In this document: positions 24,977 through 34,268 of the stretch, piece by piece
How positions within the stretch are numbered: the first letter of the stretch is position 1
Layout of the letters: every line of letters begins with the position of its first letter
DNA from: Rhizobium sp. Root708
GTDB taxonomy: Bacteria > Pseudomonadota > Alphaproteobacteria > Rhizobiales > Rhizobiaceae
Assembly (NCBI RefSeq): GCF_001429725.1
Contig: NZ_LMHV01000023.1
Location: forward strand, 62,767-126,766
Length of the DNA stretch: 64,000 bases
Direction: 5' to 3'
Translations under genes and position numbers: made by a program
Notes under the pieces: generated by a model
What the model was told of the DNA's origin: nothing
Databases searched by the model: none
Seen by the model: the letters and a program-made list of their open reading frames with translations, nothing else

Positions 24977-25678
24977 ATGACGGCGACTAAAGACATGAAC
25001 CTCGAATCCTTGAAGATTGAGACTGGTGAAACCGCTGCGGCACAGGTGGAACGCGACCTGCGCGAGCAGATCATCAGGCTGGAACTGGCGCCCGGCACGC
25101 GGCTTTCCGAGCAGGAGATCGCGACCCGCATGGGTGTATCCCGCCAACCGGTGCGCGAGGCCCTGATCGCACTCGGAAAATCACGACTGGTCGATGTGCG
25201 CCCCAATCGAGGCACCGTGGTCGTCCGGATTTCGGCGCGGCAGATGATGGAGGCGCGCTTCGTGCGCGAGGCGCTGGAGACCGCGGTTGCCCGCCGCGCA
25301 AGCGATAGCTTCGACACTTGGACGCGGCGGCGGATCGACACCAATCTTGCCCGGCAGACCGCTGCCATGGAGGCACACGACCACAATGCATTCCGGCGCG
25401 AGGACGAACAGTTTCATATCGCGATCGCCGAAGGCGCCGGCTGCAGCCTCGCCTGGAATGCAATAGCCGACATCAAGTCTCATATGGACCGCGTCTGCAA
25501 TCTGCAGCTTCGCCACCCCGATTCCATGATGCGGCTGATCGCCGAGCATGAGGCGATCATCACCGCCATCGACGGACGCGACGCGGATGCCGCGGCGTCC
25601 GCCATGCGCGCACATCTCAACGGCATCCTCTCCGACCTGCCGCAGATCGAGGCGGATAATCCCGATCTGTTCGAGTGA
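24977..25678 (+). CDS. GntR/FCD-family regulator of the uronate operon
   Basis: A 233-residue regulator: winged HTH near residues 40-62 (LSEQEIATRMGVSRQPVREA), then an FCD effector domain with the metal/ligand-type residues FRREDEQFHIAIAEGAG and LIAEHEAIITAIDGRD. It is divergent from the uronate operon, the usual place for its repressor. The effector is probably a keto-deoxy-uronate or KDG, by context. The ribosome site is weak. Confidence 0.9.
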   Translation: MTATKDMNLESLKIETGETAAAQVERDLREQIIRLELAPGTRLSEQEIATRMGVSRQPVREALIALGKSRLVDVRPNRGTVVVRISARQMMEARFVREALETAVARRASDSFDTWTRRRIDTNLARQTAAMEAHDHNAFRREDEQFHIAIAEGAGCSLAWNAIADIKSHMDRVCNLQLRHPDSMMRLIAEHEAIITAIDGRDADAAASAMRAHLNGILSDLPQIEADNPDLFE

Positions 25679-25991
25679 AGCTGAAGTAATCGTTCTTCAC
25701 GATCCTGCTGCATAGTGGTCGGAGTGTAGATTTTTCGGCCACTCAAGGGAAAGCCAATCGGTATCTCCCGGTCGTCACCCAAGTGACAAGCGCGCCGACG
25801 ACGCAATTGCCGAGAGACAATCGGCAAGGGCCGCTCCGAGCGCGTTTGACATCATCCCGATCCGACTGAATGGGCACAGAAACGCTGAAATTTACCGTAA
25901 CGTAACTTCACGTATTTTTTCTCATCCGGCAGACTGCCCGCCAATCCGATTTACTTGTCCGAGCGAACCGCTCGCGGGGGAGGAAGCGATT
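25679..25991. other. intergenic region with shared motif copy upstream of moxR
   Basis: 313 bases without a credible gene. At 25891-25909 it carries TTTACCGTAACGTAACTTC, 83 bases before the moxR start; a nearly identical sequence lies before the sulfatase gene (32286-32303) and related ones before the FGE gene (54725-54863). This is the best candidate for the control site of the MoxR operon. Confidence 0.6.
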
Positions 25992-26969
25992 GTGACGGCA
26001 CGTGACGATATTCTCGATCTAGGCAAGCGTATCGGACAGTCGATCATCGGCCAGGAGGCCATGGTTCAGCGGCTGTTGCTCGGCCTCTTGGCCAACGGCC
26101 ATTTGCTCGTCGAGGGATTGCCCGGCCTTGCAAAGACGCGGGCAATCAAGAGCCTGGCGAAGAACCTCGATTCCGAGCTGTCGCGCGTCCAGTTCACACC
26201 AGATCTTCTACCTGCCGACATTACCGGCTCCGAGGTCTATTTTTCGGAAGGCGGCAAGGGCGAGTTCAAATTCCAGCAGGGTCCGATCTTCGCCAACCTG
26301 ATCCTGGCCGACGAAATCAACCGCGCGCCGGCCAAGGTGCAATCTGCGCTTCTTGAGGCCATGGAGGAACGCCAGGTGACCGTCGGCGGGCAAAGCTATC
26401 CGCTTCCCGACCTCTTCATGGTGATGGCGACGCAAAATCCGATTGAACAGGAGGGCACCTATCCCTTGCCGGAGGCACAGCTCGATCGGTTTCTAATGCA
26501 TGTCGAAGTCGGCTATCCCGATGAGAAATCTGAGGCGTCGATCATGCGCCTCAACAGGGGCGAGGAAAACGCAGCTCACGACAAGAGCAAGCACACTGAC
26601 ATCAAGCGGCTCGACCCTCAGTCGATTTTCGATGCACGCAACGAGATCGGTGCCGTGACCGTCTCCGAGCCCGTCGAAAAATATATCGTTTCCCTGGTGA
26701 TCGCCACACGCTACCCGGACCGCTACGACAAGGAGCTTGCCAAGCAATTGCAGGTCGGCGTCAGCCCACGCGGAACTATTGGCCTGGACAAGGTGTCTCG
26801 CGCCTACGCATGGCTACATGGGCGTGACTACGTGACGCCAGACGACGTCAAGGCGATCGTGAACGACGTTTTCCGGCACCGGCTCGTCTTGTCTTATGAA
26901 GCTCATGCCTCGAACACGACGGCCGATCATGTCGTCGATCGTATTACCGAACTGGTGGCCGTCTCATGA
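25992..26969 (+). CDS. MoxR-family AAA+ ATPase
   Basis: A 325-residue AAA+ protein of the MoxR class. The P-loop is GLPGLAKTR (about residues 43-51), Walker B LILADEINRAP, sensor 1 in MATQNPIEQEGTYPLPEAQLDRF, and a C-terminal lid with sensor 2 (VSPRGTIGL). It begins at GTG behind GGGGGAGGAAG. MoxR proteins act as cytoplasmic chaperones with VWA partners to mature or insert cofactors in client proteins. Here it heads a six-gene overlapping operon ending in BatD, followed by a sulfatase. Confidence 0.95.
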   Translation: MTARDDILDLGKRIGQSIIGQEAMVQRLLLGLLANGHLLVEGLPGLAKTRAIKSLAKNLDSELSRVQFTPDLLPADITGSEVYFSEGGKGEFKFQQGPIFANLILADEINRAPAKVQSALLEAMEERQVTVGGQSYPLPDLFMVMATQNPIEQEGTYPLPEAQLDRFLMHVEVGYPDEKSEASIMRLNRGEENAAHDKSKHTDIKRLDPQSIFDARNEIGAVTVSEPVEKYIVSLVIATRYPDRYDKELAKQLQVGVSPRGTIGLDKVSRAYAWLHGRDYVTPDDVKAIVNDVFRHRLVLSYEAHASNTTADHVVDRITELVAVS

Positions 26970-27919
26970 GCGGCGAAGGCGATCGCTCAACCGGTGTCCA
27001 CGTAACGACGCAGCAACTCGTCGCGCTCGAGAGCCGTGCGCGAGACCTGACATTCGTCCAGAAAGCCCGCAGCCATCAGCAGCTTGCGGGGCGGATGCAA
27101 TCGGCGATGCGAGGCCGCGGTCTCGTTTTCGAGGAACTGCGCGAATACCTTCCCGGAGACGATGTCCGGTCGATCGACTGGCGCGTCACGGCTCGCACGA
27201 GCAAACCAGTCGTCAGGGTCTACGGCGAAGAGAAGGAACGCCCCGCCATTGTCGTCGTCGATCAACGCATCAACATGTTCTTCGGAAGCCGTCTCGCCAT
27301 GAAATCGGTCGCGGCGGCTGAAGCTGCGATGCTGACCGCCTGGCGAATTCTGGGTTCCGGCGATCGCGTCGGCGGCTTTGTCTTCAACGATCAGAACGTA
27401 AGCGAGGTGAAGCCGCATCGTAGTCGAAACGCCGTAATCGCCTTCGCCGACCGGATCGCGACCATGAATGGGGGATTGGATGCGAGTTACGCGGCTCCCC
27501 AGTCGCCTGTCGCCCTTGACGACGTTCTCCGTCGGGTGGAGGAAGTCGCCCATCATGACTTCCTCGTGGTCGTCGTCAGCGACTTCGATGGTCACAGCGA
27601 AACGACGCGGCAGCAGCTGCTTCACCTCTCGTCCCGAAACGACGTCGTATGTCTCCTCATCTACGATCCCTTCCTGCTCGAGTTGCCGTCTTCCGGTGAG
27701 ATCGTCGTCAGTGGCGGAGCACTGCAAGCCGAACTGCCGCTAGGCCAGCCGGCCGTGCGCCGATCGATTGATAAGTTCGCCAAGGACCGGGGCGACGAAC
27801 TCAGAGCCTGGCAACGCCAACTCGGATTGCCAATGCTTCCGATTTCGGCGGCCGAGGAAGTCGCTCCTCAATTGCGAAGCCTGCTGGAGCAATCCGCCTG
27901 GCGGCAACGGAGGCGGTGA
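26966..27919 (+). CDS. DUF58 protein (VWA-like partner of MoxR)
   Basis: A 317-residue protein. The DUF58 core is FEELREYLPGDDVRSIDWRVTART (residues about 52-75), followed by a VWA-like fold (AIVVVDQRINMFFGS; FLVVVVSDFDG). The MIDAS-type DxSxS is replaced by DQRIN, as is common in DUF58 proteins. The start overlaps the moxR stop (ATGA). It probably bridges MoxR and the membrane VWA proteins. Confidence 0.92.
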   Translation: MSGEGDRSTGVHVTTQQLVALESRARDLTFVQKARSHQQLAGRMQSAMRGRGLVFEELREYLPGDDVRSIDWRVTARTSKPVVRVYGEEKERPAIVVVDQRINMFFGSRLAMKSVAAAEAAMLTAWRILGSGDRVGGFVFNDQNVSEVKPHRSRNAVIAFADRIATMNGGLDASYAAPQSPVALDDVLRRVEEVAHHDFLVVVVSDFDGHSETTRQQLLHLSSRNDVVCLLIYDPFLLELPSSGEIVVSGGALQAELPLGQPAVRRSIDKFAKDRGDELRAWQRQLGLPMLPISAAEEVAPQLRSLLEQSAWRQRRR

Positions 27920-28428
27920 TGGAGCAGGAAGCCCGACCGGACCCGATCACCGAGGCCGCTCTTCGCTCTCTCAAGGACATCGCGGTTCCGCCACCCGTCT
28001 CCTGGATGCCGCAGACCTGGGGATGGTTGGCCCTGGCACTGATCCTGCTCGCAGCAATCCTGCTGTGGGCTCTTGTGCTTTACAGGCGTTGGCGTCGTAA
28101 CGCCTATCGTCGCGAGGCGCTGCGACTTCTCGACGAGATTGCAGGTGATTTCCGAAACCAGCAAACCTGCGACGATGCAAGCGCACGTCTTGGAGAGTTG
28201 CTCAAACGAACAGCTCTCGCAGCCTGGCCACGCAACACGATTGCGGCGCTGTCGGGAGACGATTGGATCGGTTTTCTGAGCGCCAACCAGGGCAGCGAGA
28301 TCGGCAGCTCTCTGAAAGGCTATCTCGACGATCTGGAATATCGAGGCGACGCGACGCCAAGTGCCGACGCGACGGATCTCTTGCGTGATGCGCGGCGCTG
28401 GATCGAGAGGCATCATGTATCAGCTTGA
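27919..28428 (+). CDS. DUF4381 membrane protein
   Basis: About 169 residues, with one membrane span (WGWLALALILLAAILLWALVLY, about residues 30-52) and a cytoplasmic helical part (RREALRLLDEIAGDF, LGELLKRTALAAWPR, WIGFLSANQ). This is the DUF4381 layout always found between DUF58 and VWA genes of MoxR operons. GTG at 27916 is an alternative start; ATG 27919 overlaps the upstream stop by one base. Confidence 0.88.
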   Translation: MEQEARPDPITEAALRSLKDIAVPPPVSWMPQTWGWLALALILLAAILLWALVLYRRWRRNAYRREALRLLDEIAGDFRNQQTCDDASARLGELLKRTALAAWPRNTIAALSGDDWIGFLSANQGSEIGSSLKGYLDDLEYRGDATPSADATDLLRDARRWIERHHVSA

Positions 28429-29404
28429 TCTGCCGTGGGCGTTGCTGCTGCTTCCTCTTCCCCTGCTAATCTGGTGGCTCGTCCCTCCGCATCGTGAAAC
28501 CTCGGCTTCCATCCGGCTTCCGTTCTTCAACCAGGTCGCCAGCGCGGCCGGCGTCGAGCCGACGGAGGGTTCGGTTGTGCCGAAGCGGTCTTGGCCGCAG
28601 ACATTCGTCGATGTTTTGGCATGGTGCCTCATCGTCATCGCATTGGCGCGTCCGCAATATGTCGAACCGCCATTGGAGAAGACAGAGCCGCAACGCGATA
28701 TTCTTCTGGCTCTCGATCTGTCGCAGTCGATGGATACACGCGACTTCGCGGCACCTGACGGAACATCCAAGCCACGCGTTGATGCTGTCCGGACTGTTGT
28801 CGCGGACTTCGTCACGAAACGGCCGGGCGATCGTATCGGGCTGATCGCATTCGGCGACGCGCCCTATCCGCTTGCGCCGTTCACGATGGATCATGGACTC
28901 GTTCAGACGTTGGTGGAGGGCCTCCTTCCCGGCATCGCGGGGCCTCGAACCGCGCTCGGCGACTCCCTGGGTCTTGGCATCCGAATGTTCGAAAAGACCA
29001 CGATTCCGGAAAAGGTGATGATTCTGCTGACGGATGGCAACGACACCGCAAGCAAGATGCCGCCTCTCAAGGCCGCTGATGTCGCCAAGACCAAGGGCAT
29101 CGTCATCCACGCAGTCGGCATCGGCGACCCAGCCGCCACAGGCGAAGACAAACTCGACACCGCCTCTCTCCAGAAGATCGCGGAGAGTACCGGCGGGCGT
29201 TACTTCTTCGGCGGCGATCAGAAGCAGCTGCAGGATATCTACAACGAACTCGACCGCATCACGCCCCAGGATCAGAAAGAGCTTTCCTGGCGTCCTCGCA
29301 TAGAACTCTTCCATTGGCCGCTCGGCGCAGCAGTCCTCGTTATGGCAGCATGGTATGGGCTTACCGCGATCTTGGGTCTGCTCCGCAGGAGGGTTGCGGC
29401 ATGA
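28415..29404 (+). CDS. batA: BatA-like VWA-domain membrane protein
   Basis: A 329-residue protein with N-terminal hydrophobic segments (residues 5-25, 58-75), a von Willebrand A domain with intact MIDAS (LALDLSQSMD; ILLTDGND) and a C-terminal membrane anchor near residue 310. It starts at 28415, overlapping the DUF4381 gene by 14 bases. It should present the VWA domain to the periplasm. Homologues belong to the Bacteroides aerotolerance (Bat) set; the symbol follows family usage. Confidence 0.92.
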   Translation: MYQLDLPWALLLLPLPLLIWWLVPPHRETSASIRLPFFNQVASAAGVEPTEGSVVPKRSWPQTFVDVLAWCLIVIALARPQYVEPPLEKTEPQRDILLALDLSQSMDTRDFAAPDGTSKPRVDAVRTVVADFVTKRPGDRIGLIAFGDAPYPLAPFTMDHGLVQTLVEGLLPGIAGPRTALGDSLGLGIRMFEKTTIPEKVMILLTDGNDTASKMPPLKAADVAKTKGIVIHAVGIGDPAATGEDKLDTASLQKIAESTGGRYFFGGDQKQLQDIYNELDRITPQDQKELSWRPRIELFHWPLGAAVLVMAAWYGLTAILGLLRRRVAA

Positions 29405-30954
29405 TCTCGGATTTTCATTTTCTTCGGCCATTCTGGCTTATCGCCCTGCTCATCCCTCCCTTCATCATATGGATGGCATCGCGCGCGGGGGATTTTCGCA
29501 GTCGCTGGAAACAATTGATCGCCCCGCATTTACTCGACAGCCTGATCGTCCAGCCCGACCGCCGGCATCGCTACGCGCCCGCTTGGGTTCTGGCCGCCCT
29601 GCTGACGCTCGCTATACTCGGCGCCGCCGGACCGACCTGGAAACGCGAGGCTCCGCCATTCGTTGCGGACACCGCATCCCTCGTTATCGCGGTCGATCTT
29701 TCACCGACGATGGATGCGATCGATATTTCGCCAAGCCGGATCGAGCGGGTCAAACTGAAAATCCATGATCTGCTCGCGGCCCGGAACGGCGCACGCACGG
29801 CCGTCGTCGCGTATTCGGGAACAGCCCACCTGGTAGTCCCGCTCACAGACGACATCGAATTAATCCAGACCTATACCGACGCATTGGCGACCGGCATCAT
29901 GCCGAAACCGGGCAAAGACACTGTAGCCGCCCTAAAGCTGGCGGACGACCTCCTGAAACGCGATGGAACGTCAGGCACCATCGCTCTGCTTACCGATGGG
30001 GTCGAACCGGCTGCGTCAGCGGGCGCCAAGGGGATTGGCGGCGCCATCGTCGTACTCGGCATCGGCACCTCGCAAGGCGGCGTCGTAAAGCAGCGCGACG
30101 GCAGTTTTCTGGGCGGTGCCGGCGGTGCGCGCCTCACCGCCAAGCTCGACGTCGATGCTCTCAAGAAATTCGGCAGCGATACCGGCGCCGATGTCGCGAC
30201 CATCACCCCTGATGACACCGACGTCCGATGGCTGGCGCAACGCGTCCGCACGAATTTCGCCCAGCAAACGGCGACCGAGGGCGACCGCTGGCATGATCTC
30301 GGATGGTGGCTCATTGCGCCTGTGGCCTTGTTGTCCGCCCTGTCGTTCAGACGCGGTTGGCTTGTCAGGCTTTCTGCCGGCTTCCTTGCCATTCATGTTC
30401 TGTCGCCAACATCGGCATCTGCCCTAGATTTCGCGGATATGTGGCTCACACCGGATCAGCAAGGTCGCCAAGCCTACCAGCAAGGCGACTACCCTGCTGC
30501 TGCTGATCGCTTTCAAGATTCCATGTGGAAAGGCACAGCACTCTATCGCGCCGCTCGTTATCAGGACGCAATCGACGCCTTCGCGGCGGTCGACACACCG
30601 GAAAGCTGGTACAATCAGGGAAACGCGCTCCTGCATCTGAGCAAGTTCGAGGAGGCGGTTGCCGCCTATGGCAAGGCGCTGGAGACGCGGAAGGACTGGC
30701 CCGACGCCGTGGCGAACCTCGCTATCGCTCAACAACTCCTGAAGCAGGAAAAGGACGCGGAGCAGGAACAAGAACAGGACCCGAACCAGAAGCCCGACAG
30801 CGTCCAGTTCGACGACAAGGGAAAAAAGGGCAAGGCGGGCGAGACCGCCGTCGCCGAGCAGACGTCCGAAATGTGGATGAAGAACATCCAGGTCAGTCCT
30901 GCCGACCTCATGGCCAGAAAATTCTCGATCGAGGCGGGAGGCTCGAAGCCATGA
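29401..30954 (+). CDS. BatB/BatC-like VWA-TPR membrane protein
   Basis: A 517-residue fusion. N-terminal membrane spans are followed by a VWA domain whose MIDAS reads VIAVDLSPTMD (DxSxT rather than DxSxS), then ALLTDGVEP, two more hydrophobic segments (near residues 300-345), and a C-terminal part with TPR repeats (residues about 360-450, ESWYNQGNALLHLSKFEEAV) and a charged EQEQ-rich tail. It combines functions that are separate BatB and BatC in Bacteroidetes. Start and stop overlap neighbours by ATGA. Confidence 0.9.
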   Translation: MISDFHFLRPFWLIALLIPPFIIWMASRAGDFRSRWKQLIAPHLLDSLIVQPDRRHRYAPAWVLAALLTLAILGAAGPTWKREAPPFVADTASLVIAVDLSPTMDAIDISPSRIERVKLKIHDLLAARNGARTAVVAYSGTAHLVVPLTDDIELIQTYTDALATGIMPKPGKDTVAALKLADDLLKRDGTSGTIALLTDGVEPAASAGAKGIGGAIVVLGIGTSQGGVVKQRDGSFLGGAGGARLTAKLDVDALKKFGSDTGADVATITPDDTDVRWLAQRVRTNFAQQTATEGDRWHDLGWWLIAPVALLSALSFRRGWLVRLSAGFLAIHVLSPTSASALDFADMWLTPDQQGRQAYQQGDYPAAADRFQDSMWKGTALYRAARYQDAIDAFAAVDTPESWYNQGNALLHLSKFEEAVAAYGKALETRKDWPDAVANLAIAQQLLKQEKDAEQEQEQDPNQKPDSVQFDDKGKKGKAGETAVAEQTSEMWMKNIQVSPADLMARKFSIEAGGSKP

Positions 30955-32228
30955 TGAAACTCTTGCCTGCTGTCTTCTTGTTTTCTGCCCCCGCGTTGGC
31001 GTTTAGCGCCGAACCGTTCGCGCGTGCGACGGTTGAGGCAAGCAACGGGATTGTTCCGGGCCAGCAAGTTCGTGTCGATATCGATGTTTATGTTCCGGAC
31101 TTCTTCACATCGCCTCCGCAGTTCCCCCTTTTCGATCTTCCCAACGCGCTGGTGACGCTGCCTGCGGAGCGCTCTGAGAACCTGACGCAGACCGTCGATG
31201 GCGTTCAGTACACCGGCATCCGCAAGACATACGCGGTCGTCCCGCAGGCCTCCGGCACCTTCACATTGCCTCAATTCGGGGTCGAGTTCGGTCATTCCTC
31301 GGAAGGCAAGGAGACGAAGGCAACAGTAAATATACCCTCGGTGTCCTTCACCGTCGGAGGATCGACTGCAAAGCAACAGGAAGTCACCTTCGCGGCGACC
31401 GATCTTACGGTCGAGCAAGCGTTCGATCATGACGCCCGATCCATGAAGGTCGGAGATGCGCTCACCAGAACCATAACGATTACCGCCCAGAACACCCAGG
31501 CGATGATGATCCCGCCGCTGGATCCCGGAACCGTGCCTGGTCTCCATCGGTACGAGAATGCGCCCGTGATCCAGGATGGCATCGACGTCGGGCGCGACAC
31601 CGCCAGTCGCCGGACCGAGACCTACGTTTACACCGCCGACAAGGAGGGATCGTTCGTAATACCCGCCGCTTCGTACACCTGGTTTGACGTATCGAGCCAT
31701 GAGAGCAAATCCGCGTCTTTGCCGGCGATGACGGTCAACGTAACTGCCGCAGGCACCGCCTCTGCCGCGATCAAACCTGTGCTCGAGGAGGCGCCGCGCC
31801 CACTGCCGCATGTGAACCGGCAGCGGATCGCGATCATTATCCTGTCGCTTCTCGCACTTGCAGCGTTCGCATGGATTGCCCGCAAAATGCTTCCTGTGCT
31901 TGGAGGCCGCCTGAGTTTGGCCAAGGATAGATACCATTCCTCTCACGGCTATCGCCTAAAGCTCCTGCGACGGACGATCGCGACCGGCAGCGAAATGGAG
32001 ATTTACGCGCACCTTGCCCAATGGAGCCGAAGTCTTGGCTATCGATCGCTCGGGGATTGGCTGCGCGACGCGCCTGATGAGCTGAGATCCCAGATCGACA
32101 TGCTCTCCGCCAGGCTTTTCAAATCCGCCGACGAAACGATCGATCGAACGAAATTGGCAACCGCCGTCGATTTCACAAAGGCCGACACGGTCCTCATCGA
32201 AAGCGTACTTCCGCCCTTGAACCCATGA
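30951..32228 (+). CDS. batD: BatD-like protein
   Basis: A 425-residue protein with signal peptide (MMKLLPAVFLFSAPALAFSA), a long periplasmic beta-rich domain (residues about 25-275), a single membrane span near residues 285-305 (IAIIILSLLALAAFAWIA) and a 115-residue cytoplasmic helical tail. This matches the BatD/oxygen-tolerance family. It ends the six-gene MoxR operon. Confidence 0.9.
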   Translation: MMKLLPAVFLFSAPALAFSAEPFARATVEASNGIVPGQQVRVDIDVYVPDFFTSPPQFPLFDLPNALVTLPAERSENLTQTVDGVQYTGIRKTYAVVPQASGTFTLPQFGVEFGHSSEGKETKATVNIPSVSFTVGGSTAKQQEVTFAATDLTVEQAFDHDARSMKVGDALTRTITITAQNTQAMMIPPLDPGTVPGLHRYENAPVIQDGIDVGRDTASRRTETYVYTADKEGSFVIPAASYTWFDVSSHESKSASLPAMTVNVTAAGTASAAIKPVLEEAPRPLPHVNRQRIAIIILSLLALAAFAWIARKMLPVLGGRLSLAKDRYHSSHGYRLKLLRRTIATGSEMEIYAHLAQWSRSLGYRSLGDWLRDAPDELRSQIDMLSARLFKSADETIDRTKLATAVDFTKADTVLIESVLPPLNP

Positions 32229-32285
32229 TCGTTCACCGTCCATGCAGCCTAGAATTGTCTCGTTAGCGCAAATTTACCCTGATGT

Positions 32286-32303
32286 TTACCGTAACGTACT
32301 TCC
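32286..32303 (+). promoter_or_regulatory. shared motif copy upstream of the sulfatase gene
   Basis: TTTACCGTAACGTACTTC, identical at 17 of 18 positions (one A inserted) to the copy before moxR at 25891. A further TTTACC lies 13 bases earlier (32273-32278). It sits 60 bases before the sulfatase start codon in the 134-base gap after batD, so the sulfatase probably has its own copy of the same control. Confidence 0.6.
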
Positions 32304-32362
32304 GCAAACACCGTGAAGCGCGCCTTCTGTCCGGGCATCGTTTCAATTGAGGAGCCTACCAG

Positions 32363-34024
32363 ATGGACAGCACACAGAATGGTAGACCGGACACCGAGTT
32401 GACGGCGGTCAGCCGTCGCAACCTTCTACTCGGCGGAAGTTCCCTTGCTCTCACGGCTATAGCGGCTGCCTCCGCAGGAAGCAGCGCGAGTGCGCAACAG
32501 GCCGCCCAAACGCAGACCTCGGCTTCATCGGGCAAGAAGCCCAACATTCTCGTCATCTTTGGCGATGACATCGGCATTCCTCAGATCAGCGCATACACCA
32601 TGGGCCTGATGGGCTACCGCACGCCGAATATCGATCGCATCGCCAAGGAAGGCGCCATCTTCACCGACTCCTACGGTCAAAATAGCTGCACCGCGGGTCG
32701 GGCATCCTTCATTCTGGGTCAGGAGCCATTCCGCACCGGTCTCCTGACGATCGGCATGCCTGGCGATCCGCACGGGATTCAGGATTGGATGCCAACGATT
32801 GCCGACGTGGTGAAGGCCCAGGGCTATGCGACGGGCCAGTTCGGCAAAAACCATCTCGGCGATCAGGACCAGCACTTGCCAACCAAGCATGGCTTCGACG
32901 AGTTCTTCGGCAACCTCTACCACCTCAATGCCGAGGAAGAGCCGGAGGGGTATTTCTATCCGAAAGATCCGGCCTTCCGCAGGCAGTTCGGCCCTCGCGG
33001 CGTGATCAAGTCAAGCGCCGACGGAAAGATCGAAGACACGGGCGCGCTGAATACCAAGCGCATGGAAACGATCGACGAGGAATTCCTGGCCGCCGCCAAG
33101 AATTTCATCGATCGCCAGGCGAAGGCGGAAAAGCCTTTCTTCTGCTGGTTCAACTCGACGCGCATGCACGTATTCACGCATCTGAAGCCTGACGCGCTCG
33201 GCAAGACCGGCAAGGGCATCCATGCCGACGGCATGGTGGAACATGATGGTCACGTCGGTCAGTTGCTGGATCAGTTGGACCAGCTGGGAATAGCCGACAA
33301 CACCATCGTCCTCTACACAACCGACAATGGTGCCGAACTCGCCCTGTGGCCTGATGGCGCGCAGACAATGTTCCATGGCGAAAAGGGCACGACATGGGAA
33401 GGTGGCTTCCGCATTCCCATGATGGTCCGCTGGCCGGGTGTCGTTAAACCAGGAACGGAAGTCAACGACATCGTGACACTCATGGACTGGATGCCGACAT
33501 TCGCGACCGCCGCCGGCATATCCGATGTCAAGGGACAGATGAAGACTGGCTTCAAATCCGGCGCCAAGGAGTTCAAGGTCCATCTGGATGGCTACGACTT
33601 GACGCCCCTCTTGAAGAGTGAGGTGCAAACCGGCCCGCGCGATGCGGTTTATTATTTCGACCAGGGCGGCAATCTCAATGCAATTCGCTGGAACGATTGG
33701 AAGCTTGCTTTCGCGGTCAACAGCGAAGGCAACATCGCCACGGCGACACGCGAGGTGCCGAGTTGGGCCAACATCTTCAATCTGAGAATGGACCCCTACG
33801 AACGAGGTCTCAAGGAAGGTGGAGGCGCCATGGAGTTCCTGGCCCGCAACATGTGGCTCCTCGTACCGGTGCAGGCAAAGATCAAGGAGTTCTTCTCTGA
33901 TTTCGACCAGTTCCCCTATCAGGAAGGCAGCACATTGAACGCCAGCAACATAAACTATGGTCTGCTTCGCCAACAGGCGGCTCTGAAACGGCTGAACGAG
34001 CTTGAACGGCTTTCGCCCCAATAG
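32363..34024 (+). CDS. Tat-exported arylsulfatase-family enzyme
   Basis: A 553-residue sulfatase. The N-terminus has a twin-arginine signal (SRRNLLLGGSSLAL, residues 17-30) with cleavage near ASAQ. Metal-binding Asp pair is in NILVIFGDDIG (residues 61-71). The nucleophile to be turned into formylglycine is Cys109 in the motif C-T-A-G-R, a known variant of CxPSR. DNGAELALWPDGAQTMFHGEKGTTWEGGFR gives the second half of the metal site (key D-N, K and H residues). It should be folded and modified in the cytoplasm and exported to the periplasm. The matching FGE is at 54915. Ribosome site GAGGAG. Confidence 0.92.
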   Translation: MDSTQNGRPDTELTAVSRRNLLLGGSSLALTAIAAASAGSSASAQQAAQTQTSASSGKKPNILVIFGDDIGIPQISAYTMGLMGYRTPNIDRIAKEGAIFTDSYGQNSCTAGRASFILGQEPFRTGLLTIGMPGDPHGIQDWMPTIADVVKAQGYATGQFGKNHLGDQDQHLPTKHGFDEFFGNLYHLNAEEEPEGYFYPKDPAFRRQFGPRGVIKSSADGKIEDTGALNTKRMETIDEEFLAAAKNFIDRQAKAEKPFFCWFNSTRMHVFTHLKPDALGKTGKGIHADGMVEHDGHVGQLLDQLDQLGIADNTIVLYTTDNGAELALWPDGAQTMFHGEKGTTWEGGFRIPMMVRWPGVVKPGTEVNDIVTLMDWMPTFATAAGISDVKGQMKTGFKSGAKEFKVHLDGYDLTPLLKSEVQTGPRDAVYYFDQGGNLNAIRWNDWKLAFAVNSEGNIATATREVPSWANIFNLRMDPYERGLKEGGGAMEFLARNMWLLVPVQAKIKEFFSDFDQFPYQEGSTLNASNINYGLLRQQAALKRLNELERLSPQ

Positions 34025-34028
34025 TTAT

Positions 34029-34064
34029 AAGCGGGGAGCTTAAACGGCTCCCCGCTTCTGCTTT
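34029..34064 (+). terminator. rho-independent terminator after the sulfatase gene
   Basis: AAGCGGGGAGC (34029-34039) pairs perfectly with GCTCCCCGCTT (34047-34057) around a seven-base loop and is followed by CTGCTTT. It starts 5 bases after the stop codon. Confidence 0.9.
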
Positions 34065-34268
34065 GTGCGTCGGATTGGACACAAGCGTCCCAACGCGACG
34101 GAGGTGCGCTCTGGCTTGGGATGTCGCCGGTATGCGACTGCCAAAATACCTCACCGTTCTTTGATTGGCGGCGGTTACACGCCGGCGATAACGTTGCCCT
34201 CCAATGGCAACGAGCTACTCTGCTGTTGCCAATCGCTGCCAAGTGGCAGGGTTTCAAGGAGAGTAACG

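Noticed and set aside
25480..25827. 115-codon minus-strand frame after the uronate regulator gene
   Set aside because: Overlaps the regulator coding sequence and shows no protein-like features.
32229..32362. Terminator between batD and the sulfatase gene
   Set aside because: No stem-loop with T-run; read-through from the MoxR operon into the sulfatase gene remains possible.
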